DNA from: Clostridiales bacterium | Lineage (GTDB): Bacteria > Bacillota > Clostridia > Christensenellales > Borkfalkiaceae | Assembly: GCA_015069485.1 (NCBI GenBank) | Contig: SVIM01000002.1 | Span: 17,339-81,338, forward strand | DNA length: 64,000 bases | Direction: 5' to 3' | In this document: positions 35,990 through 46,194 of the stretch, in pieces | Layout of the letters: each line of letters opens with the position of its first letter | Numbering within the stretch: the first letter of the stretch is position 1 | Notes under the pieces: generated by a model | The model's input: only the letters and a program-made list of their open reading frames with translations | Told to the model about the DNA's origin: nothing | The model's database searches: none | Translations under genes and position numbers: made by a program

Positions 35990-38428
35990 TTGGTTCAAAA
36001 CGTTTATACCGTTACGGGTATGACTTGTTCGGCTTGTTCGTCGGGCATAGAAAGGGCTTTAAACAGGTTAGATGGGGTAGAGCTTGCCGAAGTTAGCTTA
36101 ATGGGTAAAAGCCTTAAAATTAAGTTTGACGAAGGCGTTGTTTCGGAAGAAAAAATATTTTTAACGGTAACTGAGCTTGGTTATAAAATTTATAAGCAAA
36201 ATCAAACGGAAGAAGTAAAAGCGGATAATAACGACAAGCTTTTTGCCCGCTTTATTGCCTCCGTATGTATTTTATTGCCCTTAATTTACTTGTCTATGGG
36301 CAATATGCTTGGCGCGCCGTTGCCGTTTTTTATTAATCCTAATAACGGGTACGGGGCGTGGTTTGCTTTAACGCAAGCAATACTTGCGCTTATCGTTATA
36401 ATAATTAATTTTGCGTTTTTTAAAAATGGAGTAATAGCTCTAATTAAGCGAGTGCCTAATATGGATACCTTGGTTGCGTTAGGCTCGGGCGTTTCGTATA
36501 TTTACTCTGCAGTTTTAACTGTTTTGGTTTTTTGTGGGCAAGATTTAATGCATTTGCATTTTGAATCTGCTGCAATGATATTAACCTTTGTTACCGTTGG
36601 AAAATGGCTTGAAGAAAAATCTAAAAAGAAAACGGGTAGTGAAATTGAAAAGCTTTTAAAGCTTGCGCCCGATAGCGTTACCGTTGAAGAAAACGGCGAA
36701 CAAAGAATAATTTCTGTAAAGCAAGTTAAGCGTGGCGATATTTTAGTCGTAAAGCAAGGCGATTATTTGCCCGTTGATGGGGAAATTGTTTTTGGCACGG
36801 CAATTATAGATAAATCTGCAATAACCGGCGAAAGCTTACCCGTTGAAGTTACCGTTGGCGATAAGGTTACTTCTGCAACACTCAATAAAAGCGGTTTAAT
36901 AAAAATTAAAGCCGAAAGCGTGGGGGAAGATACTACTCTTTCAAAAATAATAAAAATGGTTAAAGAGGCAGGGGCTTCTAAAGCGCCTATACAAAAGATT
37001 GCCGATAAAGTTGCAGGCATTTTCGTGCCGACGGTGGCAATAATTTCCCTTTTAACAGCTTTAATTTGGTTAATAATTGACCAAGGCTTTAACCCCGACC
37101 ACTCTATAACTTACGCAATTTCCGTTTTAGTCGTTTCTTGTCCGTGCGCGTTAGGGCTTGCAACGCCGGTAGCCATTATGACGGCAACAGGTAAAGCTGC
37201 TTCGCTAGGAATTTTATATAAAGATGCCGAAAGCTTGCAAAGGCTATGCAATATCAACTGCATTTTAATAGATAAAACTGCAACTTTAACCTACGGAAGT
37301 CCCGAGGTTACCGATATTGTTACTTTTGATTTTAATAAAGAGTTAGCGCTAAAAATTGCTTGCGGAATAGAAATAAATTCTAATCATCCCCTTGCAAAAT
37401 GTATAGTGGACTATGCAAAAGACGGTGTGCAGGTTCAAAATTTTGAATATTGCGTCGGTAAGGGCGCTATTGCTGACTATGACGGCGAAAGATATTATTT
37501 GGGTAATGAAAGGTTAATTTCGCGCGCAAAAATCAATCGTAACATAAAAGATGAATACGAAAAATTGTCTTCTTGCGGAAAAACAGTTATTTATTTAGCA
37601 AATAACAGTAGGGTAGTCGCTCTTATTGCCGTTGCTGATAAAATTAAAGCTACAAGCAAAAATGCAGTTAATCTTTTAAAGCAAAGGGGATTGCGAGTTG
37701 CCATGCTTACCGGCGACGAAAAAGCTACTGCAAAGGCTGTGGCAGATAGCGTAGGAATTAACGAGTTTTTAGCCGAGGTTATGCCGGAAGATAAATATAC
37801 TGCCGTTATAAACACTCAAAGCGTAGGCGGATGCGTCGCTATGGTGGGGGACGGAATTAACGACGCTCCTGCCTTAAAACAAGCGGACGTAGGTATTGCT
37901 ATTGGTTCAGGGACGGACGTTGCGATAGATTCCGCCGGCGTGGTATTAGTAAACGAAGATATTCAATCTTTAGATACCGTTTTTGATTTAAGCAAAGCAA
38001 CCGTTAAAAACATAAAACAAAACTTGTTTTGGGCGTTCTTTTATAATATCATTATGATCCCCGTTGCGGCGGGGGCGTTAAGCTTTGTCGGCATTTATTT
38101 TAACCCTATGATTGCGTCTGTGTGCATGAGCTTATCTTCGCTATTCGTGGTTTTTAATGCATTAAGACTTTTAAATTATAAAAACAAAAATATTACTAAG
38201 GTGGATGATTATATGAAGAAGATAATTCATATCGAAGGTATGTGTTGTCAACATTGCGCAAAGAGAGTTGTAAACGCAATTTCCGTCGTTAAAAACGTAA
38301 TTTCTGCAGACGTAAAATTAAAGAAGAATATTGCAGTTATTAGAAGCAGAGAAGAGGTTTTAGACGAAGAAATTATAAAGGTTGTGAAAGAGGCGGGCTA
38401 TACCGTAACCTCAATAGAGAATAAATGA
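35990..38428 (+). CDS. copA: Copper-type P1B ATPase with N- and C-terminal metal-binding domains
   Basis: This 812-residue heavy-metal exporter has an N-terminal HMA domain GMTCSACSSG, eight predicted helices, A-domain TGES, metal-site CPCALG, HP motif (NSNHPL) and GDGINDAP. These indicate Cu(I) export. The phosphorylation motif reads DKTATLT (Asp428) instead of the near-invariant DKTGT. A second HMA domain (GMCCQHC) is fused at the C-terminus, preceded by an internal AAGGTGG and in-frame ATG 38213 that could make a separate CopZ-like chaperone. The start is TTG 35990 behind AGGAG. Confidence 0.9.
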   Translation: MVQNVYTVTGMTCSACSSGIERALNRLDGVELAEVSLMGKSLKIKFDEGVVSEEKIFLTVTELGYKIYKQNQTEEVKADNNDKLFARFIASVCILLPLIYLSMGNMLGAPLPFFINPNNGYGAWFALTQAILALIVIIINFAFFKNGVIALIKRVPNMDTLVALGSGVSYIYSAVLTVLVFCGQDLMHLHFESAAMILTFVTVGKWLEEKSKKKTGSEIEKLLKLAPDSVTVEENGEQRIISVKQVKRGDILVVKQGDYLPVDGEIVFGTAIIDKSAITGESLPVEVTVGDKVTSATLNKSGLIKIKAESVGEDTTLSKIIKMVKEAGASKAPIQKIADKVAGIFVPTVAIISLLTALIWLIIDQGFNPDHSITYAISVLVVSCPCALGLATPVAIMTATGKAASLGILYKDAESLQRLCNINCILIDKTATLTYGSPEVTDIVTFDFNKELALKIACGIEINSNHPLAKCIVDYAKDGVQVQNFEYCVGKGAIADYDGERYYLGNERLISRAKINRNIKDEYEKLSSCGKTVIYLANNSRVVALIAVADKIKATSKNAVNLLKQRGLRVAMLTGDEKATAKAVADSVGINEFLAEVMPEDKYTAVINTQSVGGCVAMVGDGINDAPALKQADVGIAIGSGTDVAIDSAGVVLVNEDIQSLDTVFDLSKATVKNIKQNLFWAFFYNIIMIPVAAGALSFVGIYFNPMIASVCMSLSSLFVVFNALRLLNYKNKNITKVDDYMKKIIHIEGMCCQHCAKRVVNAISVVKNVISADVKLKKNIAVIRSREEVLDEEIIKVVKEAGYTVTSIENK
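38213..38428 (+). CDS. Possible internally initiated CopZ-like copper chaperone (nested in copA)
   Basis: An in-frame ATG at 38213 follows AAGGTGG (38198-38204) by 8 bases. From it, a complete 71-residue HMA domain with GMCCQHC is read to the copA stop. The size and content equal a free CopZ. Whether ribosomes start here is inference; alternatively it is only the C-terminal domain of CopA. Confidence 0.35.
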   Translation: MKKIIHIEGMCCQHCAKRVVNAISVVKNVISADVKLKKNIAVIRSREEVLDEEIIKVVKEAGYTVTSIENK

Positions 38429-38517
38429 CAAAAATACAAGTTTTGTAACAATATTTTATCTTGTATCATTTTGACATATAAGCATATTTTCCGTTAAAAT
38501 ATTTATGGAGGTTAAGT

Positions 38518-38856
38518 ATGCAAGATATGATGTTACTCGATAGACGTACAAAAGACCTTGTTTGCGAATACGTCCCCGAAGGGGACGTTTTAGACAGTAT
38601 AGTTTGTTTTTTTTCTATTTTTGCCGACCATACCAGGGTAAGAATTTTATCTGCTTTGGCTATTTCTGAAATGTGCGTAACGGATTTATCAAGGGTTTTA
38701 AATATTAATCAAACTACCGTTTCGCACCAGTTAAGGCTTTTAAAAAATTTGCAAATAGTTAAAAGCGAAAGAAACGGTAAAATAATTTTTTATAGCCTTG
38801 TAAACGATTTGGTTAACGACGTAATGTTAAAGGGCGTCGAGTTTTTAGGTTATTAA
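38518..38856 (+). CDS. ArsR/SmtB-family transcriptional regulator
   Basis: This 112-residue winged-helix repressor has helix-turn-helix CVTDLSRVLNINQTTVSHQLRLL (part: TTVSHQLRLL) and the wing SERNGKIIFYSL. Its place after copA suggests metal-responsive control. The N-terminus has Cys17 and Cys29; the usual ELCVCD alpha-3 metal motif is reduced to EMCVTD, so the sensing site is uncertain. It has its own promoter (TTGACA near 38473). A terminator follows. Confidence 0.9.
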   Translation: MQDMMLLDRRTKDLVCEYVPEGDVLDSIVCFFSIFADHTRVRILSALAISEMCVTDLSRVLNINQTTVSHQLRLLKNLQIVKSERNGKIIFYSLVNDLVNDVMLKGVEFLGY

Positions 38857-38866
38857 ATTTTGTATT

Positions 38867-38893
38867 AAAAAAGGGCGTATTCGCCCTTTTTTC
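38867..38893 (+). terminator. Terminator after the ArsR gene
   Basis: AAAAGGGCGTATTCGCCCTTTT with flanking A and T runs, likely bidirectional. Confidence 0.88.
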
Positions 38894-38962
38894 TTTAATT
38901 TAAATATTGCAAAAATTTATACTTTATGTTATAATAAATATTGGTAAAAAAGAAGGATATTT

Positions 38963-40774
38963 ATGGACGTTATTAAAGAAAAATTAAAATTATTGCCCGA
39001 AAAGCCAGGCGTATATATTATGCTTGATAAATATGCAAACGTAATTTACGTTGGCAAGGCAAGAATTTTAAAAAACAGGGTAAGGCAATATTTTCACTCC
39101 TCGTTAAAGCCGATAAAGGTTATGCAAATGGTGCAAAATATTTGCGACTTTAATTATATTATAACAGATAGTGAAATTAGCGCCCTTGCTTTAGAAAACA
39201 CCTTAATTAAAAAGTATAAACCCAAGTATAATATTCTTTTAAAGGACGATAAAACTTATCCTTATATAAAAGCCGATTTAAAGCAAGACTTTCCTAACTT
39301 TTTTATAACGAGAAAAATTAAAAAGGACGGAGGAAAATATTTTGGACCTTTTATGGGCGGTATAAGCTGTAAAGATATTTTAGAGATTTTAAGCCTTTCG
39401 TACAGCGTAAGGCTTTGCCAAACGGCAATTACTTCAAAGCCCAAAAGGGAGTGCTTAAATTATCATATATGCAGGTGCAAAGCCCCTTGCGCCAACAAAA
39501 TTTCTAAAGAAGAGTATGCTATTCAAGTAAAAAAAGCGTTGGCGTTTTTAGACGGAGATTATAAGGATGCCGAAAAGCTTTTAAAAGAAAAAATGCTTTC
39601 AGCCGCCGAAAACGAAAATTTTGAGCTTGCTTTAGATTATAAAAACAAGCTTGAAATGCTAAATAGGCTAGAATCTAAGCGTATTACTGCGCTTAATAAA
39701 TATATTGACGCCGACGTTATTGCTTATTGCACTAACGAGCTATATTCTGCGATAAGCGTATTAATTATACGAAAGGGTATAATGCAAGGCGGTGCAAGCT
39801 ATGCCTTAGACGAAGCGTATATTAACGACGCAGAAGCGTTATCTTCATTTATTACGCAGTACTATGCAAGCCATAAAGCCCCTGCTGAAATTATCGTGCA
39901 AGATTTTTGCGAAGCCGATTTACTTAATATTTACTTTAAAGAAAAGGTTGGCAAAAGTGTAGAAATTACTTGTGCAAAGCAAGGCGTAAAGCATAAGCTA
40001 TTGCAAATGGCAGAGCAAAACGCTAAAGAATATTTAGATAAATCAATAGAAAAAATTAAACATAAAGACGATATGACCGTAAACGCCTGCAAGCGCTTAC
40101 AAGAAATTTTGTTGCTTAAAAAATACCCCAGAAGGATGGAATGCTACGATATTTCAAATATAAGCGGTGTCGATAAAGTTGGCTCTATGGTCGTATTTAT
40201 CGACGGCGAAGCCGATAAAAACAGTTATAGGCGTTTTAAAATAAAAACGGTAGAGGGAGCAAACGATTTTGCAAGCTTACAAGAGGTTTTAAAGCGCAGG
40301 CTTTTAAAGCTTAACACGGACGAAGAAGAAAAATTCCCCAAGCCTGATTTAATTATAATTGACGGTGGCAAGGGGCAATTATCTGCAGTAAAGCAAATTT
40401 TTAACGAATTGGGCGTTAGCGATATCGAGCTTATTTCGCTTGCAAAGGAAGAGGAAGAAATTTTTACACCTTATTTGGACGAAAGCGTAAAAATTTCGCA
40501 AAGAGATTACTCTTTAAAAATGTTGCAAAGAATAAGGGATGAAGCGCACAGATTTGCTATAAGCTATTTTAGAAATATACACTCTAAACGAAATTTACAA
40601 AGCGTTTTGTGTGAAATTGACGGAATAGGTAAGGTTAAAAGGTTGGCGCTTATAAATAAATTCGGTACGCTTGATAAAATTATGAACGCAAGCGAAAACG
40701 ATCTTTTAAGTACGCCCGGAATAAGCAAGGCGTTAGCGCAAAAAATTATAACTTATTTTAAGGAAAATTTATGA
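38963..40774 (+). CDS. uvrC: Excinuclease ABC subunit C
   Basis: UvrC makes the two incisions in nucleotide excision repair. The 603-residue protein has the N-terminal GIY-YIG nuclease (LPEKPGVYIMLD...IYVGKA), a central UVR motif (ENFELALDYKNKLE), the RNase H-like second nuclease (RRMECYDISNISG; IIDGGKGQL) and C-terminal helix-hairpin-helix motifs. A TATAAT lies about 30 bases upstream. The next gene overlaps by 4 bases. Confidence 0.97.
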   Translation: MDVIKEKLKLLPEKPGVYIMLDKYANVIYVGKARILKNRVRQYFHSSLKPIKVMQMVQNICDFNYIITDSEISALALENTLIKKYKPKYNILLKDDKTYPYIKADLKQDFPNFFITRKIKKDGGKYFGPFMGGISCKDILEILSLSYSVRLCQTAITSKPKRECLNYHICRCKAPCANKISKEEYAIQVKKALAFLDGDYKDAEKLLKEKMLSAAENENFELALDYKNKLEMLNRLESKRITALNKYIDADVIAYCTNELYSAISVLIIRKGIMQGGASYALDEAYINDAEALSSFITQYYASHKAPAEIIVQDFCEADLLNIYFKEKVGKSVEITCAKQGVKHKLLQMAEQNAKEYLDKSIEKIKHKDDMTVNACKRLQEILLLKKYPRRMECYDISNISGVDKVGSMVVFIDGEADKNSYRRFKIKTVEGANDFASLQEVLKRRLLKLNTDEEEKFPKPDLIIIDGGKGQLSAVKQIFNELGVSDIELISLAKEEEEIFTPYLDESVKISQRDYSLKMLQRIRDEAHRFAISYFRNIHSKRNLQSVLCEIDGIGKVKRLALINKFGTLDKIMNASENDLLSTPGISKALAQKIITYFKENL

Positions 40775-41607
40775 AAAGAATTAACTGCAAGTTAATAGTA
40801 AGCGATTTTGACGGTACGCTTTTAAATACAAAATACACAATTTCACAAACCGTTAAAGACGCCATAAACGAATACGTCTCCGCAGGTGGAATTTTTGCCG
40901 TTTGTACGGGTAGGATGTTAAAATCTATTCTTCCTAGGGTAAGAGAGCTGGGCTTAAAAGGCTTCGTTGCAGCTTTGCAGGGTACTGTTATTGCCGATAT
41001 TGAAACCGGCGAAATTATTAAGTGCGGTGGCTTTAAAAATGAAGAAGCAAAGGAAATTTGCGACGAGTTTTTATTAAACGGTTATAACGTTAACGCATAT
41101 TGCGAAAACACCCTTTATACTACGATTCCGCAAGACGATAAAAAGCTAAAGCTTTATTTAGACATTACGAGGGTAGAAGCGGAATACGTAACGCATTGCT
41201 CTATGGGCGAGTATTTAACTGAAAATAATATTTTATGTCAAAAGATCGGTTGTTTGGTAGACCCTAAAAAAATGCTTGATTTATACGGTAAAATTAAGCA
41301 AAGCATAGGTGATAAATACGACGTAAATTATAGCGCTGTAATCTTAATTGAGGTTTCGCCTAAGGGTGACGATAAAGGCGAGGTTTTACGCTTTTTATCA
41401 AAAAAATATAAAGTACCTATGGAAAAATGCGTTGCCGTTGGCGATAGCTTAAACGATTTATCAATGATAAAGCAAGCAGGCATAGGTATTGCCGTTGCAA
41501 ACGCGGCAGAGCCGTTAAAGGCAGAAGCCGATTATATAACCGTATCTAACGACGAAGACGCAATTGCAAAAGTAATAGAAAAGTTCGGGTTTATAAATGA
41601 AAACTGA
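40771..41607 (+). CDS. Cof-type HAD-superfamily phosphatase
   Basis: This 278-residue hydrolase has HAD motif I SDFDGTLLN, motif II in CTGRM, Lys in the cap-proximal region and motif IV VGDSLNDLSMIKQAG. The large C2 cap places it in the Cof/YidA group that dephosphorylates sugar phosphates or flavin precursors. The substrate cannot be set from sequence. It overlaps uvrC by 4 bases and the U32 gene by 11 bases, so it is part of a tight operon. Confidence 0.9.
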   Translation: MKRINCKLIVSDFDGTLLNTKYTISQTVKDAINEYVSAGGIFAVCTGRMLKSILPRVRELGLKGFVAALQGTVIADIETGEIIKCGGFKNEEAKEICDEFLLNGYNVNAYCENTLYTTIPQDDKKLKLYLDITRVEAEYVTHCSMGEYLTENNILCQKIGCLVDPKKMLDLYGKIKQSIGDKYDVNYSAVILIEVSPKGDDKGEVLRFLSKKYKVPMEKCVAVGDSLNDLSMIKQAGIGIAVANAAEPLKAEADYITVSNDEDAIAKVIEKFGFINEN

Positions 41608-43774
41608 ATTGTTAGCACCCGCAGGGGGAGTAGAAAGCGCATACGCTGCAATTAACAACGGAGCCGACGCAATTTATTTAGGGCTTAAAGATTTTTCAGC
41701 GCGAAGCAGCGCGCAAAATTTTGAATATGAAGAGCTTTTAAAGCTTTTAGGATACGCTCACTCCGTAGGAGTGAAGGTTTTCGTTGCAATGAATACGCTT
41801 GTAAAGCAAAGCGAGGTAGAAGGCTTTTTAAATTCGGCTTGCAAGGTATGGAGCTTGGGCGTTGACGCAATTATAATTCAAGATTTATTTTTAGGGAAAT
41901 ATTTAAAAGAAATTCGCCCCGATATAGTTTTGCACCTTTCTACGCAAGCGGGTACTTGTAACGCTTTTGGGGCAAGGTTAGCAAAAAATTTTGGCTTTGA
42001 CAGAGTTATTTTAGCAAGGGAAACAAAGCTTTCAGAAATTAAAAAAATTGCTAATATTATCGAAACTGAAGTGTTTATTCAAGGCGCTTTATGCACCTGC
42101 TTTTCAGGGCAATGCTACTTTTCGTCCTTCGTTGGCGGAAACAGCGGTAATAGAGGCAAATGTAAACAGCCCTGCCGTAAAAAGTACAGCATAATGCGTA
42201 AGGGCTTTGAAGAAAAATCCTACAAGCTTTCATTATCGGATTTATCCGTTGGAGAAAAAATAGAAGATTTAATTAAGGCGGGGGTTTATTCCTTTAAAAT
42301 AGAAGGAAGACTGCGTCGTCCCGAATACGTTGCAGCGGCAGTTTACCATTACAGAAGCTTACTTGATGGAAAAAACGGTGATTTAAGCGCAGTAAAAAGA
42401 ACCTTTAATAGGGGAAATTATACCAAAGGCTTGGCTTTTGGGCAGGATAAAAGCTTTATTTCGTCTGCCGTTCAAGGTCATATCGGCGAGTTTGCAGGTA
42501 GAATTAAGGTCGTTTCGGGTAAATTTATTTGCGAATCCAACGAAAGGTTTGAAAACGGCGACTGCTTTAAAATTTTGCGTGACGGCAAAGAGGTGGGCGG
42601 TGGAGTTTATTACTCACCCTGCAAGGGCGGTTTTATAATTTCCAGTAAGGAAAGGTTAAAAAACGGCGATAAAGCGTTTATAACTACCGATATTTCTTTA
42701 AACAAAAAGCTTATTAACACCGAAAACAAGGTTAAGGAAGTGGAAATTAGCGCAGAATTTGAAGTTGGTAAATTGCCCAAGGTTGTAATTTGCGGTGAAG
42801 AATACTTTGGGGAAGATGTGCTTTTGCAAGCAAGCTCTCGCCCCTTAACAAAAGACGAGGTTATTAAAAATTTTAATAAAACGGATATTTATCCTTTTAA
42901 ACCTAAATTTAGCCAAATAAAAATAGTTGGCGATTCGTTTTTAACGGCTTCTTCGTTAAATGCGTTAAGGCGTAAGGTTTATTCGGGTTATTTTAATAAA
43001 ATTTCCACTCAAGGAAGGGAGGAAAAAGAAATAAATTATATATCGCCTACCATAAAGGCTGTAAACAATAAAAAAACGGCGGTTATATGCCAAAATTTAA
43101 ACGGCGTTTTAGCCGATATCGGCGTGTTAAAGCCCTTTGATTATAACGCTGATTTTAGCCAAGCGATAAAAGATTTTAGCGGTGAAAAATTTTTATATTT
43201 ACCTGCGTATTTTACGAGCGAAGAAATAGAAGCGTTAAAGGATAAAATTCAAGATTTCGACGGGCTTTATTGCGAAGGCTATTTTGGCGTTGAGCTTTGC
43301 AGAGCTTGGGGCAAAAAGCTTTTTGCGGGCGTTGGCTTTAATATTGCAAATTCGGTGGCGTTAAGCCAAATTAATGCAGATTATATAACTCTTTCTAAAG
43401 AGCTATCGTTAAGCGAAATTAAGCCTTTATGCGCCGAAAACGCCTTTTATTTAACTGCCGGCGACTTAAAAATTATGGATTTAATTTACTGCCCCTTTGA
43501 AAAGTCTTGCAAAAACTGCGACAAAAAGCAAATTTACGAGCTTTTTGATGAAAATAATAGGTGCTTTTATATAAACAGATATTTAGCAAGCGAGTGTAGA
43601 TTTGAAGTTTATAACTGCGCAAATTTAATATGCGAAAACGATTTGTGCGGTAAGCTTTTTGATTTTTCTACACAGCAAGATATAAACGGACTTATTTTAA
43701 GCGAAAAACAAGCAACGCTTAAAGAAAAATTTACAAAATACACCAAGGGGCATTCCCAAAATACGGTGCTTTAA
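41597..43774 (+). CDS. Peptidase U32 family protein with DUF3656
   Basis: This 725-residue protein has the U32 N-terminal barrel (LLAPAGGVESAYAAINNGADA), the Cys-rich U32 signature (QGALCTCFSGQCYFSS, GNRGKCKQPC) and a long C-terminal DUF3656-type region. Characterised relatives (RlhA, TrhP) hydroxylate rRNA or tRNA bases and are not peptidases. An RNA-hydroxylation role is likely but not proven here. Its stop abuts the mutS2 start. Confidence 0.9.
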   Translation: MKTELLAPAGGVESAYAAINNGADAIYLGLKDFSARSSAQNFEYEELLKLLGYAHSVGVKVFVAMNTLVKQSEVEGFLNSACKVWSLGVDAIIIQDLFLGKYLKEIRPDIVLHLSTQAGTCNAFGARLAKNFGFDRVILARETKLSEIKKIANIIETEVFIQGALCTCFSGQCYFSSFVGGNSGNRGKCKQPCRKKYSIMRKGFEEKSYKLSLSDLSVGEKIEDLIKAGVYSFKIEGRLRRPEYVAAAVYHYRSLLDGKNGDLSAVKRTFNRGNYTKGLAFGQDKSFISSAVQGHIGEFAGRIKVVSGKFICESNERFENGDCFKILRDGKEVGGGVYYSPCKGGFIISSKERLKNGDKAFITTDISLNKKLINTENKVKEVEISAEFEVGKLPKVVICGEEYFGEDVLLQASSRPLTKDEVIKNFNKTDIYPFKPKFSQIKIVGDSFLTASSLNALRRKVYSGYFNKISTQGREEKEINYISPTIKAVNNKKTAVICQNLNGVLADIGVLKPFDYNADFSQAIKDFSGEKFLYLPAYFTSEEIEALKDKIQDFDGLYCEGYFGVELCRAWGKKLFAGVGFNIANSVALSQINADYITLSKELSLSEIKPLCAENAFYLTAGDLKIMDLIYCPFEKSCKNCDKKQIYELFDENNRCFYINRYLASECRFEVYNCANLICENDLCGKLFDFSTQQDINGLILSEKQATLKEKFTKYTKGHSQNTVL

Positions 43775-46138
43775 ATGAACGATAAAAGTATTGAAAAGTT
43801 AGAACTTAATAAAATTTTAGCTTATTGCGCAGATTACGCAGGCCTTCAAGCTACTAAAAAATTGCTTTTAGAGTGTAAGCCGAGCTGTGATTTGGACGAA
43901 GTAAGGGAAAAATTGAATACGACTGAAGAAGCCGATAAGCTTTTATATAAGTACGGCATTGGCAAAATAGAGTGTTTTACCGACGTAACGGACTTGCTTA
44001 TAAGGGCGTCTAAAAAATCAACGCTAACCTGCGGTGAGCTTTTGGAGGTAAACGCTCTTTTGCGCTCTGCAAGGGTTGCTTATACTTCCGTCGATAAAAT
44101 AGCTGATGATGAAATAGTTAACTTTAAGGGCTTTGCTAACAAGCTTTATTTTGATAAGTTTTTAGAAGACGATATTCAAAGTAAAATAATTTCCGTTGAC
44201 AAAGTAAGCGATTTTGCAAGTGATAAGCTGTATTCGATTCGTTCAAGAATTAAGCTTTTAAACGAAAGAATAAGAACTACGCTTTACGATTACGTTACGG
44301 GCGAAACCTCTAAATATTTGCAAGATAATATCGTTACGCTTAGAAACGATAGGTACGTAATTCCCGTTAAGGCTGAATATAAAAATAAAGTGCGTGGCTT
44401 TGTGCACGACCGTTCGCAATCAGGCTCTACTTTCTTTATTGAGCCTGCATACGTGTTGGAAATGAATAACGAGCTTATTTCGCTTACTATTGACGAAAAG
44501 GAAGAGGTTGACCGCATTTTAAAGGAACTCTCTTCACGCGTAGGGCTTTTAAGCGAAAAGCTATGCGCCGATATGGAAGTTTTGGCGGAAATGGAAAGCT
44601 ATTTTGCGCGCGCAGAATACTGCTTTAATAAAAAATGCACTAAGCCCGAGGTTAATAAAAACGGAAGAATTAACATTATAAAGGGTAGGCATCCCTTAAT
44701 TGACATGGATAAAGTCGTTCCCGTATCAATTGAGCTTGGCAAAGACTATAATTTTTTGTTGATAAGCGGTGCGAATACCGGTGGTAAAACGGTTACGCTT
44801 AAAATGAGTGGATTGTTTTGTCTTATGGCCTGCTGCGGTTTATTTATCCCTGCGGCATCAGGTAGCTCGGTTGCAGTTTTTGACGAAATTTACTGCGATT
44901 TAGGTGATAGTCAAAGCATTGAAGAAAATTTATCTACCTTTTCTTCACACATAACTACGATAAAGCATATTTGCGATAAAGTAAATAGCAACAGCTTGGT
45001 TTTAATGGATGAGCCCGGCGGTGGAACTAACCCCGACGAAGGCCAGGCGCTTGCAAAGGCAATAGTTGAATATTTACTTTCTAAGGACTGTAAGGGGATT
45101 GTTACTACGCACTACTCGTCGCTTAAGGAATACGCTTATTCGGTAAAAGGAATCGAAAACGCAAGTATGGAATTTGATTCTTCCACATTAAAGCCCTTAT
45201 ATAGCATAAAAATAGGTTTACCCGGCGCAAGTAACGCGCTTGCCATTTCGCGAAGATTAGGGCTTAGAGAAGATATTTTAAACAAAGCTTTAAGTTATCT
45301 TTCGGAAGGAAGTAGAAATTTTGAAAATATAGTTAGGCGTGCCGAAGATAGCCGTGTTGAAGCAGAAGCAAAATTAAGCGAGGCTATGGCTCTTCAACGC
45401 ACTTGGCAAAAAAAATTAAACGAAGTAAATGATAAAATTGAAAAGTTAAATAAAGAAAAAGAAAAAATTAGCATAACTGCTAGGGCGGAAGCAAGAAGAA
45501 TTATTGCTGAAAAAACTAGTAGAGCAGAAGAAATTTTGCAGGAAATTGAAGAAATTTTTAAAAAGGAAGAAATTTCTGAAGCTGAATTAATTAAGGTAAG
45601 AACTCTTAAAAATAAGCTTAAAAATACGGCTTACGCCGAAGAGAGCAGGCAAGAAAAGGTTACTGATTATAAACCAGCTAACAAAGATAATATTAAAGAA
45701 GGCTTGTTGGTTTTCGTAATTCCTATGCAAAGCTCTGGTAAGGTTTTATCGGTAAATAAAAACAAGGGCGAAGCGGAAATTTTAGTAGGAAGCTTAAAAA
45801 TGCACCTTGCCTTTAACAAATTAAAAATTATCGGCGAAGAAATAAAGTCAACGCAAAGCAAAGTAAAGGTTGTTAAAAAGGTAACGCCCAACGCCCCCGT
45901 ATTAGAAATTAATGTTTTAGGTATGACGGTAGAGGAAGCGATATACGAAGTTGATAACTTTATAGACAAAGCGGTTTTAGACAATTTAGAAGAAGTAAAA
46001 GTTATTCACGGCGTAGGTACGGGCAAGCTTAAAAACGCAATTGCACAGCACTTAAAGCGCCACAAAAACGTAGAAAGCTTTAGGCTTGGTAAGTACGGCG
46101 AAGGGGAAACGGGAGTAACCTTTATAAAGCTTAAATAA
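43775..46138 (+). CDS. mutS2: Endonuclease MutS2 / ribosome rescue factor RqcU
   Basis: This 787-residue protein has MutS-like core and clamp regions, an ABC ATPase with Walker A GANTGGKT (near residue 330), Walker B VLMDEPGGGTNP, a long coiled coil (about 515-620) and a C-terminal Smr domain (LDVLGMTVEEA-like: INVLGMTVEEAI, then IHGVGTGKLK). MutS2 lacks the mismatch domain. In B. subtilis it splits collided ribosomes and has also been linked to suppressing recombination. Confidence 0.96.
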   Translation: MNDKSIEKLELNKILAYCADYAGLQATKKLLLECKPSCDLDEVREKLNTTEEADKLLYKYGIGKIECFTDVTDLLIRASKKSTLTCGELLEVNALLRSARVAYTSVDKIADDEIVNFKGFANKLYFDKFLEDDIQSKIISVDKVSDFASDKLYSIRSRIKLLNERIRTTLYDYVTGETSKYLQDNIVTLRNDRYVIPVKAEYKNKVRGFVHDRSQSGSTFFIEPAYVLEMNNELISLTIDEKEEVDRILKELSSRVGLLSEKLCADMEVLAEMESYFARAEYCFNKKCTKPEVNKNGRINIIKGRHPLIDMDKVVPVSIELGKDYNFLLISGANTGGKTVTLKMSGLFCLMACCGLFIPAASGSSVAVFDEIYCDLGDSQSIEENLSTFSSHITTIKHICDKVNSNSLVLMDEPGGGTNPDEGQALAKAIVEYLLSKDCKGIVTTHYSSLKEYAYSVKGIENASMEFDSSTLKPLYSIKIGLPGASNALAISRRLGLREDILNKALSYLSEGSRNFENIVRRAEDSRVEAEAKLSEAMALQRTWQKKLNEVNDKIEKLNKEKEKISITARAEARRIIAEKTSRAEEILQEIEEIFKKEEISEAELIKVRTLKNKLKNTAYAEESRQEKVTDYKPANKDNIKEGLLVFVIPMQSSGKVLSVNKNKGEAEILVGSLKMHLAFNKLKIIGEEIKSTQSKVKVVKKVTPNAPVLEINVLGMTVEEAIYEVDNFIDKAVLDNLEEVKVIHGVGTGKLKNAIAQHLKRHKNVESFRLGKYGEGETGVTFIKLK

Positions 46139-46194
46139 TAAATTTGCCTTTTGTTTAATAGAATATAATAGTATTTTATTTTAGGGGCAAACTA

